Below, in pieces: positions 44,539 to 53,592 of a DNA stretch of 64,000 bases. How positions within the stretch are numbered: the first letter of the stretch is position 1; each line of letters opens with the position of its first letter. The notes beneath the pieces are model-generated. The model was given only the letters and a program-made list of their open reading frames with translations, did not search any database and had not been told where the DNA came from. The DNA comes from Rhodoblastus sp963704565 (GTDB taxonomy: Bacteria; Pseudomonadota; Alphaproteobacteria; Rhizobiales; Beijerinckiaceae), in NCBI GenBank assembly GCA_963704565.1, contig OY969917.1, positions 1 through 64,000 of the forward strand. The letters run 5' to 3'. A program made the position numbers and the translations under genes.

Positions 44539-46929
44539 TCAGAATTTTACCCGCACGCCGCCATAGACCGACAGCGGCTGGCCCGGGACCATCATTTCGG
44601 GATTGGTAAAGGCGCCGTAGAGCTGCGTCGTGTCGAAATAGGTTCCATAAGTATAAAATCGCTGGTTGAAGAGATTTTCGGCGCGCGCGAAAACCTCGAC
44701 ATCCTTGGTGATCTTGTACGAAGCGTTGAGCGAGACCGTGGCGTAGCCCGGCAGCAGGGGCTGCTGGTTGGAGGCGTCGCCGAAATAACGCATCGGCCCG
44801 GTGATCAGCAGGTCGGCGCCGATCCGCGTCTTGGAATCGACGTCCCAGTCGAGGCTGAGCTTGGCGCGTTGATGCGGGATCAGCGGGATCTGGTCGCCGG
44901 GAATGACGTAAATATTGCCGTTGGCGTCGGCCGAGGGGCTGTTCGAGCCGAGCGTCAGGTAATTGCGGAAAGTGGCGTCGATATAGGCGTAGCTGGCGCG
45001 GACGGTGACCGGGCCCTTGCGATAATTGAGCTGGGCTTCGACGCCTTGCCGCAAGGTGTCGCCGACATTGGTGAAATAGCCATAGCCCTGCATGACGGGA
45101 TCGGGAACGTTCAGGATGTCGTTGAGGCTGAGGGTGCGATAGACGCCGGCCTTCCAGCCCAGCGCGCCCCAGTCGTTGGCCAGAACCTGCTGGCCGCGCA
45201 GGCCGGCTTCGAAAGTCTGGGCCACCACCTGCTGGAGCGGCGGGTCGTTGACCAGAAAACTCGCCATGATGCAGGGCTGCTGCGGATTGGCGCAGCCGAG
45301 TTCGAGCGGCGTCGGCGCGCGATTGGCTTCCGAGAACGAGGCATAGGCCAGCAGGTCCGGCGTGATCTTGTAGGTCAGGCCGACCATGGGGTTGAGGTGG
45401 TTGTACTGGTCGTTGCCGTTGACAGCGCCGCCGAGCTGGTCGGACAGCGAGATCGACGCCATGTTCAGCCGCGCGCCGGCGGAAAGGGTCAGCTTGTCGG
45501 AGAGCTCCAGCGCGTCGAGGGCGTAGATGCCAAAATAGCGATTGTAGAAATTGATGTCGACCGGCCCTTCGGTGACCGGAGTTCCGGAGTTTCCGATCAG
45601 AATGCCGGTTCCGGCGGTGTAATAATTGGGCAGCACCAGGCCCAGTTCGGGCGAAGCGGTGTAATTGGTCGTCCCATAGTCGAAGCTCGCGCCGAGCGTC
45701 GCGTGGTTCTTCAGGCCGAACAAAGTGTCGGTGTTGCTGAGCTGGGCGCCGCCGCCGACGCTGGTGGTGAGATAAGTCGAGCGGTCGATCTCGCCAAACA
45801 CCGGATTGGGCCCGAAGGGATTGGCGAGCTGCTGCCCGTTGAGGCCATTGGCCGGCGTCGCGGGGTCGTTGAAACACAGCAGCGCCGGATCGGCGCAGAC
45901 CTGCACATTGGTGCTGTTGCCGTCCACCGTATGCTGGATATAGCGGCGCACATAGGCGTCGGTGCTCAGCGTCCAGCTCGGCGACAGGCTCACATTGCCC
46001 GAAAGCGCGATCTGGCCGATCTGGTAATGCTGGCTCTGCGGCGTGGTATAGGCGCTGCCCCAATATTGCTGCAGCATCTGGATCGGCGCCGGGCCGGTCG
46101 CGCCGAAGAGATTGTCGGCGAGGCTGGCGGTGATGTGGAATTCATTGCCATTGGGGCGATAGCCGAGGTCGCCGTAAAAGCGGCGAATGTCGGAACTGCC
46201 GACATTGCGGAATCCGTTGTCCTGCACGCCTTCGAGCGCGCCATAGAAGGCGAAGTCGCCGACCTGCTTGCCATATTCCAGCGCGCCCTGAAGCCGGCCA
46301 TAGGAGCCGCCGGACAATTGGAGCTGGCCGCCCTGGGAGGTGAAGCCGTCCTTCATCTTGATATTGATGGCGCCGCCCAGCGCATTGAGTCCATAGACCG
46401 GATTGCTGGAGATCACGTCCATCGAGGCGATGGCGAAGGTCGGGATCGCGTCCCAGTTCATCGTGTCGCCGAAGGCCTCGTTGACGCGCACGCCGTTCTG
46501 ATAGACGGCGAGGCCCTGCGGCGCGCCCTGGATCGGCGAGGAGACGAAGCCGCGATAGACCACGTCGGGCGTCAGCTCATTGCCGGAGGTTCCCTGGATA
46601 TCGACGCTCGGCGCGACGCGCTTCAACACGGCGGCGGCGTCCGGCGAGCCGGTGCGCTGGATTTCCTGCGCGTCGATGCGGGTGTTGTTGGCGGGCGTCA
46701 CGTCCTGGGTGAAATTGAACGGCGCGACGGCGGCGGCCGTTTCCGCCGCGGGCGCGGCGGCCGGGGCCGAGGCCGGGGTAGGAGCCGGCGCGACGACGCG
46801 CGGCGCGGCGGTCGGAACGTCGGTGGTCACGTCGATATCGGGAAGCGGCTGGCCGCTTTGCGCCAAGGCGAGCGACGGCGGGCCGAAGACGGCGACGCTC
46901 GCCAGAAGGGCTGCGCGAAGGCGGTTCAT
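44539..46929 (-). CDS. TonB-dependent outer-membrane receptor
   Basis: 796 residues. A signal peptide (MNRLRAALLASVAVFGPPSLALA) and a Pro/Ala-rich stretch precede the plug (about 75-200; VAPSVDIQGTSGNELTP, RGFVSSPIQGAPQGLAVYQNG). A 22-strand barrel follows, ending in the aromatic-terminated YGGVRVKF. The loops contain paired Cys. No TonB-box partner or enzyme is adjacent, so the ligand (siderophore, metallophore or cofactor) cannot be named. GGGGAAA lies before the start. Inverted repeats at 47058-47117 lie upstream. Confidence 0.92.
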   Translation of the reverse strand: MNRLRAALLASVAVFGPPSLALAQSGQPLPDIDVTTDVPTAAPRVVAPAPTPASAPAAAPAAETAAAVAPFNFTQDVTPANNTRIDAQEIQRTGSPDAAAVLKRVAPSVDIQGTSGNELTPDVVYRGFVSSPIQGAPQGLAVYQNGVRVNEAFGDTMNWDAIPTFAIASMDVISSNPVYGLNALGGAINIKMKDGFTSQGGQLQLSGGSYGRLQGALEYGKQVGDFAFYGALEGVQDNGFRNVGSSDIRRFYGDLGYRPNGNEFHITASLADNLFGATGPAPIQMLQQYWGSAYTTPQSQHYQIGQIALSGNVSLSPSWTLSTDAYVRRYIQHTVDGNSTNVQVCADPALLCFNDPATPANGLNGQQLANPFGPNPVFGEIDRSTYLTTSVGGGAQLSNTDTLFGLKNHATLGASFDYGTTNYTASPELGLVLPNYYTAGTGILIGNSGTPVTEGPVDINFYNRYFGIYALDALELSDKLTLSAGARLNMASISLSDQLGGAVNGNDQYNHLNPMVGLTYKITPDLLAYASFSEANRAPTPLELGCANPQQPCIMASFLVNDPPLQQVVAQTFEAGLRGQQVLANDWGALGWKAGVYRTLSLNDILNVPDPVMQGYGYFTNVGDTLRQGVEAQLNYRKGPVTVRASYAYIDATFRNYLTLGSNSPSADANGNIYVIPGDQIPLIPHQRAKLSLDWDVDSKTRIGADLLITGPMRYFGDASNQQPLLPGYATVSLNASYKITKDVEVFARAENLFNQRFYTYGTYFDTTQLYGAFTNPEMMVPGQPLSVYGGVRVKF

Positions 46930-47057
46930 GGTCGTTTCCCCGATCGTCGATGGCAGGCGGCTGTTTTTGTCGCGCCCTGCCTTCGTTGCGGATCAAACCA
47001 GCTTCGCTCGCGAATTTGAACGCCAAACCAAGGTTAACAATTCATTCCCTGGCGCGA

Positions 47058-47075
47058 TGTGACAGCAATGTCACA
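47058..47075. promoter_or_regulatory. inverted repeat upstream of the TonB receptor
   Basis: TGTGACA and TGTCACA are separated by GCAA, 130 bases before the receptor start. Its form suits a dimeric regulator of the CRP/FNR or GntR kind, though the spacing is not that of classical CRP sites. Confidence 0.4.
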
Positions 47076-47100
47076 CTATTGGGAAGCTATTCCAGAAAAA

Positions 47101-47117
47101 TCGGGAAAAATTCCCGA
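47101..47117. promoter_or_regulatory. second inverted repeat upstream of the TonB receptor
   Basis: TCGGGAA-AAA-TTCCCGA, a perfect 7-bp palindrome with a three-base centre, 26 bases beyond the first repeat. It could be a regulator site or a small hairpin. No partner copy is seen in the window. Confidence 0.35.
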
Positions 47118-47219
47118 AAATGCGCGTCCAATAGTCGACCGCGTTGGGATGTCAGCATTTGCCGCGAGCGGCGGGTCGCTTTCGCTCATCGCGCTTCCCT
47201 GTCAGGAACCGCGTTCACG

Positions 47220-47993
47220 CTATGCCCTGTCTCGTGTTGATGGATGCGATCCCGCCCGTTGCGGAATAAGGACGACCATGGCGACGATGGCGACGATCAA
47301 CACGGCCGACGCGGCATAGCGGCTCAAGGCCAGCCCGCCGAGATCGCGCGGCTTGTCGAGAAGATCGCCCACGGTTGCGCCGAGAGGCCGGGTCAGGATG
47401 AAGGCGGCCCAGAACAGCGCGACCCGTGAAATGTCGGTGAAATAATAAAGCGCGGCGGTCAAGAGAATCGCCGCGCCGAAAACCGTCGCGCCGCCGCCGA
47501 ATCCGAGACCGTTGGCGCCCGCCATCCAGTCGCCGAGCGCCGTGCCGAGCGTTTGTGAAAACAGAATAGTCGTCCAGTAGAAAGCTTCGACCTTTGGCGT
47601 GGTCACCGTCGCCACCGAAACGCTCCCCTCCGTCCACCGCCACACTGCGAGCGAAGCGAAAAGCAGCGCCAGCAGCAGCGACGAGCCGCCGGCATAGCCG
47701 ATCCCGAAGGAGCGGTCGGCGAGATCCGCCATGGTCGTGCCGACCGTGGTGGTGGCGACGATGGTCAGCCAATAGAGAGCGGGGTTGAAGCTTTTTGCGC
47801 GAATCTGGGCGATCACGGCGATGATGAAAACGGCCGAAAAGATCAGGGTTCCGACGGCATAGCCAAGTTTCATCGACATGGTGACCGCGTCGCCGCCGGT
47901 CTCGCCGAGCGTCGTCGCGAGCACCTTGACGATCCAGAAACCGAACGTGACTTCGGGAACTTTGCTCAGGGTTGCGCGCCCGTCGTGGCTCAT
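47220..47993 (-). CDS. COG4705-type membrane protein with four internal repeats
   Basis: 257 residues, about eight helices. Each helix pair starts with a similar motif: KVLATTLGETGGD (23-35), TTTVGTTMAD (81-90), SQTLGTALGD (146-155) and TRPLGATVGD (201-210). The spacing of about 60 residues implies an ancestral fourfold duplication. COG4705 proteins are uncharacterised; acidic residues in the helices would suit metal or proton transport. GAGG precedes ATG 47993. It is a single gene. Confidence 0.8.
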   Translation of the reverse strand: MSHDGRATLSKVPEVTFGFWIVKVLATTLGETGGDAVTMSMKLGYAVGTLIFSAVFIIAVIAQIRAKSFNPALYWLTIVATTTVGTTMADLADRSFGIGYAGGSSLLLALLFASLAVWRWTEGSVSVATVTTPKVEAFYWTTILFSQTLGTALGDWMAGANGLGFGGGATVFGAAILLTAALYYFTDISRVALFWAAFILTRPLGATVGDLLDKPRDLGGLALSRYAASAVLIVAIVAMVVLIPQRAGSHPSTRDRA

Positions 47994-48138
47994 GTCGCCT
48001 CATCTTTGCAGCAGCTTGCGATAGCCGGCCAGGCGAGACCTTCGCCCCCCGCGTTCACCGGAATAACGGGATAAGAATACGGAAATTTGATGCGTGACCG
48101 GAGGCTCGCATGTTCGAAAACGGTCGCGCGGCTCCCGC

Positions 48139-49905
48139 TCACCGCTTCATCCGCCGCGCCTTGAACGGGCGCGGGGGCGCGATCTGGCTTTCGTCGGCGA
48201 TCAAGGCCTTGCGGTAGATGTCACGCTGTTCGTGGATCGAGGCGATGACCAGGCCCATCGGCACGCCGATATCGACCAAGGCCGCTTCCGACAATTGCAG
48301 GCTGGCCTCCATGGTTTCCGGCACGGCGTCGGTCGCGCCGAGCCTGTAAAGCGCGCGGGCGTGGGCGGCGTCGCGGGCGCGGGCGACGATGGTAAGGTCG
48401 GGCCGCTCGGCGCGCGCCAGTTTGACCACCGCGTCCACCGCGCTCGGCGTGTGCATGGTCGCGATCAAGGCCCTTGCGTCGGCGAGGCCGCAGCGCGCCA
48501 GAAAATCTTTTTGCGTCGCGTCGCCCCAATAGACCGGCTCGCCGCGCGCGCGGGCCCGGGCGGCGATGCGGGCGTCGCCTTCGAGGCACAGATAATCGAC
48601 CTTGTGGACGCGCATCAGGTCGCCCACCACCTGACCGACCCGGCCATAGCCGACGATCAGCACGCGCGAGGCGGGCGCAAGCCCCGTAGGCTCCGGACCG
48701 GTCAAGACAGGCCCGGACACGGCCCGGACGCGCGCGGCGAAAGCGGCGAACAAAGGGATCATGGCCATCGACAAGGTCACGCCGATCAGCAGCTCGGCGG
48801 CCAGTTCTCGCGGCAGGAGGCCGGACGCGGCGGCGGAAGACAGGATGACGAAAGCGAATTCGCCCCCCGGTCCGAGCAGCAGGCCAATTTCGCCCGCCTG
48901 GCGCCATTTCAGCCTGAAAAAGCGCGCCAAGCCGGCGATCAGCGGCGCCTTGACCAGAGTGAGCAGGAAAGCGACTCCGAGCGTCGCGCCGGGATGAGCG
49001 ATCACTTCCAGGGGATCGAGGCTGGCGCCGATAGAGACGAAGAACAGGCCGAGCAACAGGCCCTTGAACGGGTCGATCGCGGTTTCGATGGCGCGGCGGA
49101 ATTCGGTTTCGGCCAGCAGCAGCCCGGCGATGAAGGCGCCGAGCGCCATGGACAGGCCGGACGCCGCCGCCGTGACGGCGGTCGCGATCACCACCAGCAG
49201 GCAGGCCGCCATGAAAAGCTCGGTCGAGCGGGTCGCGGCGACCAGCTGGAACAGAGGCCGCAGCAACAGGCGCCCGATTCCGACAATCGCCGCCACCGCG
49301 ATCAAGGCCGGGGCGAAGGCGAGCAGCGGCGAGGCCTGCGCCGACGGGTCGGACAGCATCGCCACCATAAACAGCAGCGGCGCCACCAGCAGATCCTGGA
49401 ACAGCAGGACGGAAAAGATGGCGCGGCCGGTGAGGGTGGTGAGCCGCCGCTGTTCGGCCAGAACCGGCACGACGATCGCGGTCGAGGACAGGGCCAGCGC
49501 CGCGCCGGTCACGATCGCCGCCGGCTGGGCGAGGCCAAGCGCCCGCCCGATGAGATAGAGCGCGCCGCCGGTGACGGCGACCTGGAGCGCGCCGAGGCCG
49601 AACACGAAGCGGCGCAGCAGCACGAGGCGCTCCAGCGACAGCTCCAGCCCGATGTTGAACATCAGGAAAACCACGCCGAAAGCGGCGACGGCGGCGACAT
49701 TCTGGGTATTGGCGAGGACCGGAAGTGGGAAAGGCAGCACAGCGTCGAGCCGGCCCAGCACATGCGGGCCGACCAGCATGCCGGCGATGAGAAAGCCCAG
49801 TACCGGGCTGACGCGCAGACGGCGAAACAGAGGCACGACCACGCCCGCCACGCCCAGGAAAAGCAGGGGCGCCTTGTAAGGCTCCAGATCGAAATGCGCC
49901 GCCAA
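48139..49905 (-). CDS. KefB/KefC-type cation:proton antiporter with TrkA-N domain
   Basis: 588 residues. About 12 membrane helices form a CPA2 Na+/H+ exchanger domain (GFLIAGMLVGPHVLGRLD, then ALSSTAIVVPVLAE). A cytosolic TrkA-N Rossmann domain has VGYGRVGQVVGDLM. The TTG at 49905 is the start: GGAGG lies seven bases upstream and MAAHFDLEPYKAPLLFLG gives a proper N-terminus. The frame is open for another 101 codons with no homology. It may help K+ balance or electrophile protection. Confidence 0.9.
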   Translation of the reverse strand: MAAHFDLEPYKAPLLFLGVAGVVVPLFRRLRVSPVLGFLIAGMLVGPHVLGRLDAVLPFPLPVLANTQNVAAVAAFGVVFLMFNIGLELSLERLVLLRRFVFGLGALQVAVTGGALYLIGRALGLAQPAAIVTGAALALSSTAIVVPVLAEQRRLTTLTGRAIFSVLLFQDLLVAPLLFMVAMLSDPSAQASPLLAFAPALIAVAAIVGIGRLLLRPLFQLVAATRSTELFMAACLLVVIATAVTAAASGLSMALGAFIAGLLLAETEFRRAIETAIDPFKGLLLGLFFVSIGASLDPLEVIAHPGATLGVAFLLTLVKAPLIAGLARFFRLKWRQAGEIGLLLGPGGEFAFVILSSAAASGLLPRELAAELLIGVTLSMAMIPLFAAFAARVRAVSGPVLTGPEPTGLAPASRVLIVGYGRVGQVVGDLMRVHKVDYLCLEGDARIAARARARGEPVYWGDATQKDFLARCGLADARALIATMHTPSAVDAVVKLARAERPDLTIVARARDAAHARALYRLGATDAVPETMEASLQLSEAALVDIGVPMGLVIASIHEQRDIYRKALIADESQIAPPRPFKARRMKR

Positions 49906-49969
49906 TTGCTTCCCTCCGCCAAAACAGGATAACGGATTCGCGGAACACGCCAACCAATGAGGAGCGGAA

Positions 49970-50704
49970 ATGTCCGGCCTTGCCCCTGGCCTGCGTCGCG
50001 TCGCGCGGCTGGAAACCGCCTTTCGCCCCGACTCTTGGGATTTCGCGACCCGCGAGGCGGCGCGGATCGACGCCGATTGGGCGCGCGCGCGCGCCGAAAA
50101 GCCGGCCTTGTTCGACGGCAAGATTTTGCTGATGCGCGATCCGGAGATTTTTTCCTCACCCGAGGGCGATGTGCTGCGCGGCGCCTTTTTCGAGACGGAT
50201 TTTCGCAATTTTCACGCCTGGCGGGCCTTCGGGACGCCGTCCGACGGGGCCTTCAACTGCTTTTCCATGGCGGCCTTGCGCACGCGCGACGGCGCCTTTC
50301 TGCTCGGCGAAATGGGGCCGCACACCATGAACGCCGGAAACATCTATTTCGCCGCCGGCACGCCCGACCGCAGCGATATTTTCGGCGAAAAAGTCGATCT
50401 CGCCGCCAGCGTCGCCCGGGAAATGGCGGAGGAGACCGGCTTTTCGCCGGAGGAGGCGCCGGCGGCTCCGGGATGGCGCGTCGTCGTTGCGGGCGTAAAG
50501 ATCGCCTGTATCCAGCAACGGCTCTTGCCGCTCACGGCGCAACAGGCCGTGGCGCAAGCGGCGGATTTTCTGGCGCGCGAAAAAGAGCCGGAGCTGGTGC
50601 GCCTGCACGCCGTGTTCGGCCCACAGGACATCGACCCGGAGAGGATGCCGGATTTCATCCAGGTTTATCTGCGCGACGCCTTTGCGGCTCAGCCCTGCGG
50701 ATAG
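49970..50704 (+). CDS. NUDIX-like hydrolase
   Basis: 244 residues. The second half of the Nudix box is intact (AREMAEETGF), but the first conserved Gly and Glu of the box are not in register, so activity may be changed. GPHTMNAGNIYFAAGTPD resembles the entry loop of related Hyphomicrobiales proteins. It starts at 49970 after GAGG. It overlaps by 16 bases at the 3' end with the convergent lipoprotein gene. Confidence 0.75.
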   Translation: MSGLAPGLRRVARLETAFRPDSWDFATREAARIDADWARARAEKPALFDGKILLMRDPEIFSSPEGDVLRGAFFETDFRNFHAWRAFGTPSDGAFNCFSMAALRTRDGAFLLGEMGPHTMNAGNIYFAAGTPDRSDIFGEKVDLAASVAREMAEETGFSPEEAPAAPGWRVVVAGVKIACIQQRLLPLTAQQAVAQAADFLAREKEPELVRLHAVFGPQDIDPERMPDFIQVYLRDAFAAQPCG

Positions 50705-51030
50705 CCGTGGCGCTGCTGGCTCGCGTGGAGAAGGTAACGCGCCCGCAACTGGTCGCCGGCGTCGCAGGCGCCCTGAGCCTCGCCGATCTCGCTGCGGATC
50801 TGCGCGGCGACGGTTTGATCGACAAAGCCGGTCTTCGCGTCACGCTCCACGATGCCGCGATAGCGGTCGATCTCCGCCGCGCAGCCGCCCTCGCTCGCAT
50901 GCGGCGAGACGCGCAAAACGGTCTCGACCGGCGCCTGCGGCAGCGCCACTTCCGGCTCCGGCCGATTGGCGTTGCAGGCGGAAAGCGCGAGCAGCGGCGG
51001 CAGAAGGGATGCGGACAGGATTCGACGCAT
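50689..51030 (-). CDS. small lipoprotein
   Basis: 113 residues. The lipobox LLALSAC at the end of a signal peptide (MRRILSASLLPPLLALSAC) marks a lipid-anchored protein. The mature part holds Cys in GGCAAEID and GACDAGD and is otherwise helical. AAGGG precedes ATG 51030. Unrecognised family; probably periplasmic or outer-membrane. Confidence 0.7.
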   Translation of the reverse strand: MRRILSASLLPPLLALSACNANRPEPEVALPQAPVETVLRVSPHASEGGCAAEIDRYRGIVERDAKTGFVDQTVAAQIRSEIGEAQGACDAGDQLRARYLLHASQQRHGYPQG

Positions 51031-51121
51031 GATCTCGGCCCTTTTGCGCAATCTTTCGCCAAAGCGGGCGGGCGGTCAAGCAAGGCGCGGCGACGGACGC
51101 CTCAAAGCCGACCCCGCCAAT

Positions 51122-52014
51122 TCAGACGGGCTTCGGTTCTGACGATGGACCGGGCTGCGTCGCGCGCCTGTCTTGATTGGCGCCGTCCTGGCCCAGTCCC
51201 ATCGTGAGCGCCGTAAGTCCGGCCAAACCGCCGAGCTGCATCGAGTCGACGGCCGTGCTGGGCACGATGACAATCGTCGAATTCTGCTTCAAACCCTCGT
51301 AGAGCATGTTCATCGCCCTGAGGTGCAAGGCGACAGGATCATTGACATAGGTCCGCGCGGCGTCGGCGAATTTTTCCGCCACCTGCCGCTCGGAATCGCC
51401 GAGAATCACGCGGGCCTGCCGTTCCCGCTCGGCCTGGGCCTGCATCGACATCGCATCCTCGAGGGCCGCAGGAATAAGAACGTCCTTGACCTCGACCGAT
51501 ATGACGTTGACGCCCCATGGCTCGGTGCGCACGTCGATAATCCTTTGCAGCTCCGCGCTGATTTTTTCTCTTCCTTCCAGCATGTCCGAAAGCATCGTCT
51601 TGCCGATCACGTCGCGCAGAGCCGTTTGCGAGGCCCAGCTGATGGCGCCGCCATAATCGGCGACGTCAAGCGCCGCCTTTTTCGGGTCGATGACCCTCCA
51701 GAACAATACGGCGTCGACATCCACCGGCACCGTGTCCTTGGTCAGCGTCTTTTCGGCCTTGAACGAGGTGGTGATGACGCGCGTGTCAATCCAGTACGGC
51801 GCGGTTTCGATGATCGGGATGATGAAAAACAGTCCTGGCCCTTCCAGCGAACGGAAGCGCCCCAGCCGCAGCACCACGACCCTGTTCCACTGATCCGCGA
51901 TCTTGATCGAGGACGCTGCCGCGATGGCGAGGATGACAGCGGCGAAAGCCGTCGCCAGGGTTTCGTTATAATTTCCGCCATTATAGCCCAGTGACGCGAA
52001 TCCCCCGCCAAGGC
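51122..52014 (-). pseudogene. slipin (SPFH/band 7) gene, 3' part, cut by the IS element
   Basis: It encodes the body of a stomatin/slipin-type protein: a membrane segment (TLATAFAAVILAIAAASSIKIA), WNRVVVLRLGRFRSLEGPGL, the SPFH core (KDTVPVDVDAVLFWRVIDP), AELQRIIDVRTEPWGV and the C-terminal NSTIVIVPSTAVD. Its first codons lie beyond the IS, at 53286-53343. With the IS and one 9-bp target copy removed, the frame runs on perfectly. As it stands it lacks its own start and ribosome-binding site. An open frame continues into the IS to 52183 but starts with IS sequence. Confidence 0.9.
52006..52014. repeat. target site duplication, left copy
   Basis: CGCCAAGGC, identical to 53286-53294 on the other side of the IS. 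Perfect identity points to a recent insertion. Confidence 0.9.
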
Positions 52015-53285
52015 CACGGCTGTCCGGTTCAGCATGGGCTGAACTCGATTGTGAATTGGTTAGGGCATTGGCTTGTTGTCGGGGGCGGTCCGAGCAGTCG
52101 GTCGATTGGCCTTCGGTGCATAAGGTTGGCTCGGACGAGGCGCGTAAAGCTGAGGAGGCTTTCGACTTCGTTTTGAGCGGCATGGGCGAGGCGCAGCAGC
52201 ACGAAGGCGATCAGCGCCACGGCGATCTGGATGCGGACGGCATTCTCGTTTCGGCCGAGGAAGTGATTGATTTTCAATGTTTGTTTAATCCAGCGAAAGA
52301 ACAATTCGATCTGCCAGCGACGTTTGTAGAGCGCCGCGATCTCGGCGGCGGGCGCGTCAATATCATTGGAAAGAATGCGCAAAATCTTGCCGGTTTCGAT
52401 GCGTACGCAAACCTCGCGCACCGGGTCGGAAAATGGATTTTTCCGGCTCGCCGCGAGCCGCTGCGGCAAGAGGCCGATCCGATCACTCAGGATATCGCCC
52501 CCGGGGGGAACCGCGCTTTCGACGACATTGGAAAGCCGGGTGTTGGTTTTCAGCCTCGTCACGATCCGACAACCGGCGGCATCAAGATCGGCCCACCAGC
52601 CGTAATCGTAATAGCCCAGGTCGAATACATAGGTCGCCATGGGGTCGATGGGCATCTCCTTGGCGGCGACAATGTCGTTGATTTTCGGGCTGCTCAGCGA
52701 GGCGTAGATCGGGCAGTCCGCGTCGGGATCATAGACAACATGCAGTTTGGCGCCGCAGGCGTTGGCCGAGAAGCGCGCCCAATCGGCGGACAGGGCGCTC
52801 AGGCGAAAGCTGGTGGAATCGATCAGCAGCAAGGGCTCGCGCAATTTCTTGCGAAAGCCCGGCAGAGCCTGCCCGACAAGCCTGGTGAAGAGCGAGGTGA
52901 ACACATCGGCGCTGCGCAGCGAATTGGCGTCGGACAGGGTAGAACGCGACAGTTTGGCAGCGCCCAGATGATAAAGTTTCGACCCATGGCTGTCGAACGC
53001 GCCGACAATATCGCGCAAGCTCTCCGCTCCCGCCAGCTGCCCGTAAAGCATGGCCAGAAGCTGGTTTTTAGTCGTCAGCTTGCGAATGCGGGCGTCGGCA
53101 CTGTGCTTTTCCACAAGCCCATCGAAGGCGCCCCATGGAATCAGCTTGGTCAGAGCGTGAAACACGCTAGTTTGATGCTGCACGGCGTTTTTCCTTCTCG
53201 TGTCCAGATGAGTCGCCAAACCCTCTGAACAGAGTAGAATCAATGCCGTGCAGCCTGTCCACCAAAACTCAACCGGACAGCCGTG
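52015..53285. mobile_element. complete IS4-family insertion sequence, 1271 bp
   Basis: Both ends carry the perfect 15-bp inverted repeat CACGGCTGTCCGGTT (52015-52029 and the reverse complement at 53271-53285). A 9-bp target duplication, CGCCAAGGC, borders them. It contains one transposase gene (52029-53183, minus strand) ending within the left repeat. It sits inside a slipin gene. The family is inferred from the transposase. Confidence 0.95.
52029..53183 (-). CDS. IS4-family DDE transposase
   Basis: 384 residues. The N-terminal DUF4372-like part reads QHQTSVFHALTKLIPWGAF and RIRKLTTKNQLLAMLYGQL. Catalytic residues are in LLLIDSTSF (first Asp), YVFDLGYYDYGWW (second Asp) and the YKRRWQIELFFRWIKQTL block, whose Glu is the third (YREK-like). 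The start is the GTG at 53183 after AAGGA. The longest frame begins in the right flank and is not used. The stop codon lies in the left inverted repeat. It appears intact, so the element may still move. Confidence 0.93.
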   Translation of the reverse strand: MQHQTSVFHALTKLIPWGAFDGLVEKHSADARIRKLTTKNQLLAMLYGQLAGAESLRDIVGAFDSHGSKLYHLGAAKLSRSTLSDANSLRSADVFTSLFTRLVGQALPGFRKKLREPLLLIDSTSFRLSALSADWARFSANACGAKLHVVYDPDADCPIYASLSSPKINDIVAAKEMPIDPMATYVFDLGYYDYGWWADLDAAGCRIVTRLKTNTRLSNVVESAVPPGGDILSDRIGLLPQRLAASRKNPFSDPVREVCVRIETGKILRILSNDIDAPAAEIAALYKRRWQIELFFRWIKQTLKINHFLGRNENAVRIQIAVALIAFVLLRLAHAAQNEVESLLSFTRLVRANLMHRRPIDRLLGPPPTTSQCPNQFTIEFSPC

Positions 53286-53294
53286 CGCCAAGGC
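53286..53294. repeat. target site duplication, right copy
   Basis: CGCCAAGGC, identical to the left copy at 52006-52014. In the minus-strand slipin frame the right copy continues the 5' fragment, and joining to 52005 keeps codons in phase. Confidence 0.9.
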
Positions 53295-53343
53295 CGGCGA
53301 TGACGACAAAGATCAGCCCTGGCAATGCGCTGCTCGTCCTCAT
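53286..53343 (-). pseudogene. slipin gene, 5' fragment beyond the IS
   Basis: ATG at 53343, seven bases after GGAG, opens MRTSSALPGLIFVVIAGLG, a hydrophobic N-terminal segment. Removing the IS and one target copy joins this in frame to GGFASLGYNGGN of the main body. It is the promoter-proximal start of the disrupted gene. Its mRNA would run into the IS and end at the first stop there. Confidence 0.85.
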
Positions 53344-53592
53344 TTTCCATCTCCGTGCCTGTGCTTGGTTCGGCGTTGTCGCGCCCTGGCGGAATCTTCC
53401 CCTCTGGCGCAGAACCACGCGCGCCGTCGGGGAGCTTGAGCTGTTCATTTCAATAGATAAGCGCATTCGGCGGCGGCGCCATGGAGGCGCGGGAAAAATC
53501 GGCGCAACATGAACTTCGTCTGGATGAAGGTTTTTAATCCGCGCCGGAGCGCGACGATCGAGGCCTGCGATGCTCCCAGCCCTTTGGCGATT

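Noticed and set aside
47058..47075. Classical CRP site
   Set aside because: TGTGA and TCACA are eight bases apart, not the six of the CRP consensus. It is kept only as a generic inverted repeat.
52029..53309. 426-codon transposase frame starting outside the IS
   Set aside because: The first 42 codons come from the right inverted repeat and flank; the GTG at 53183 with AAGGA gives the family N-terminus.
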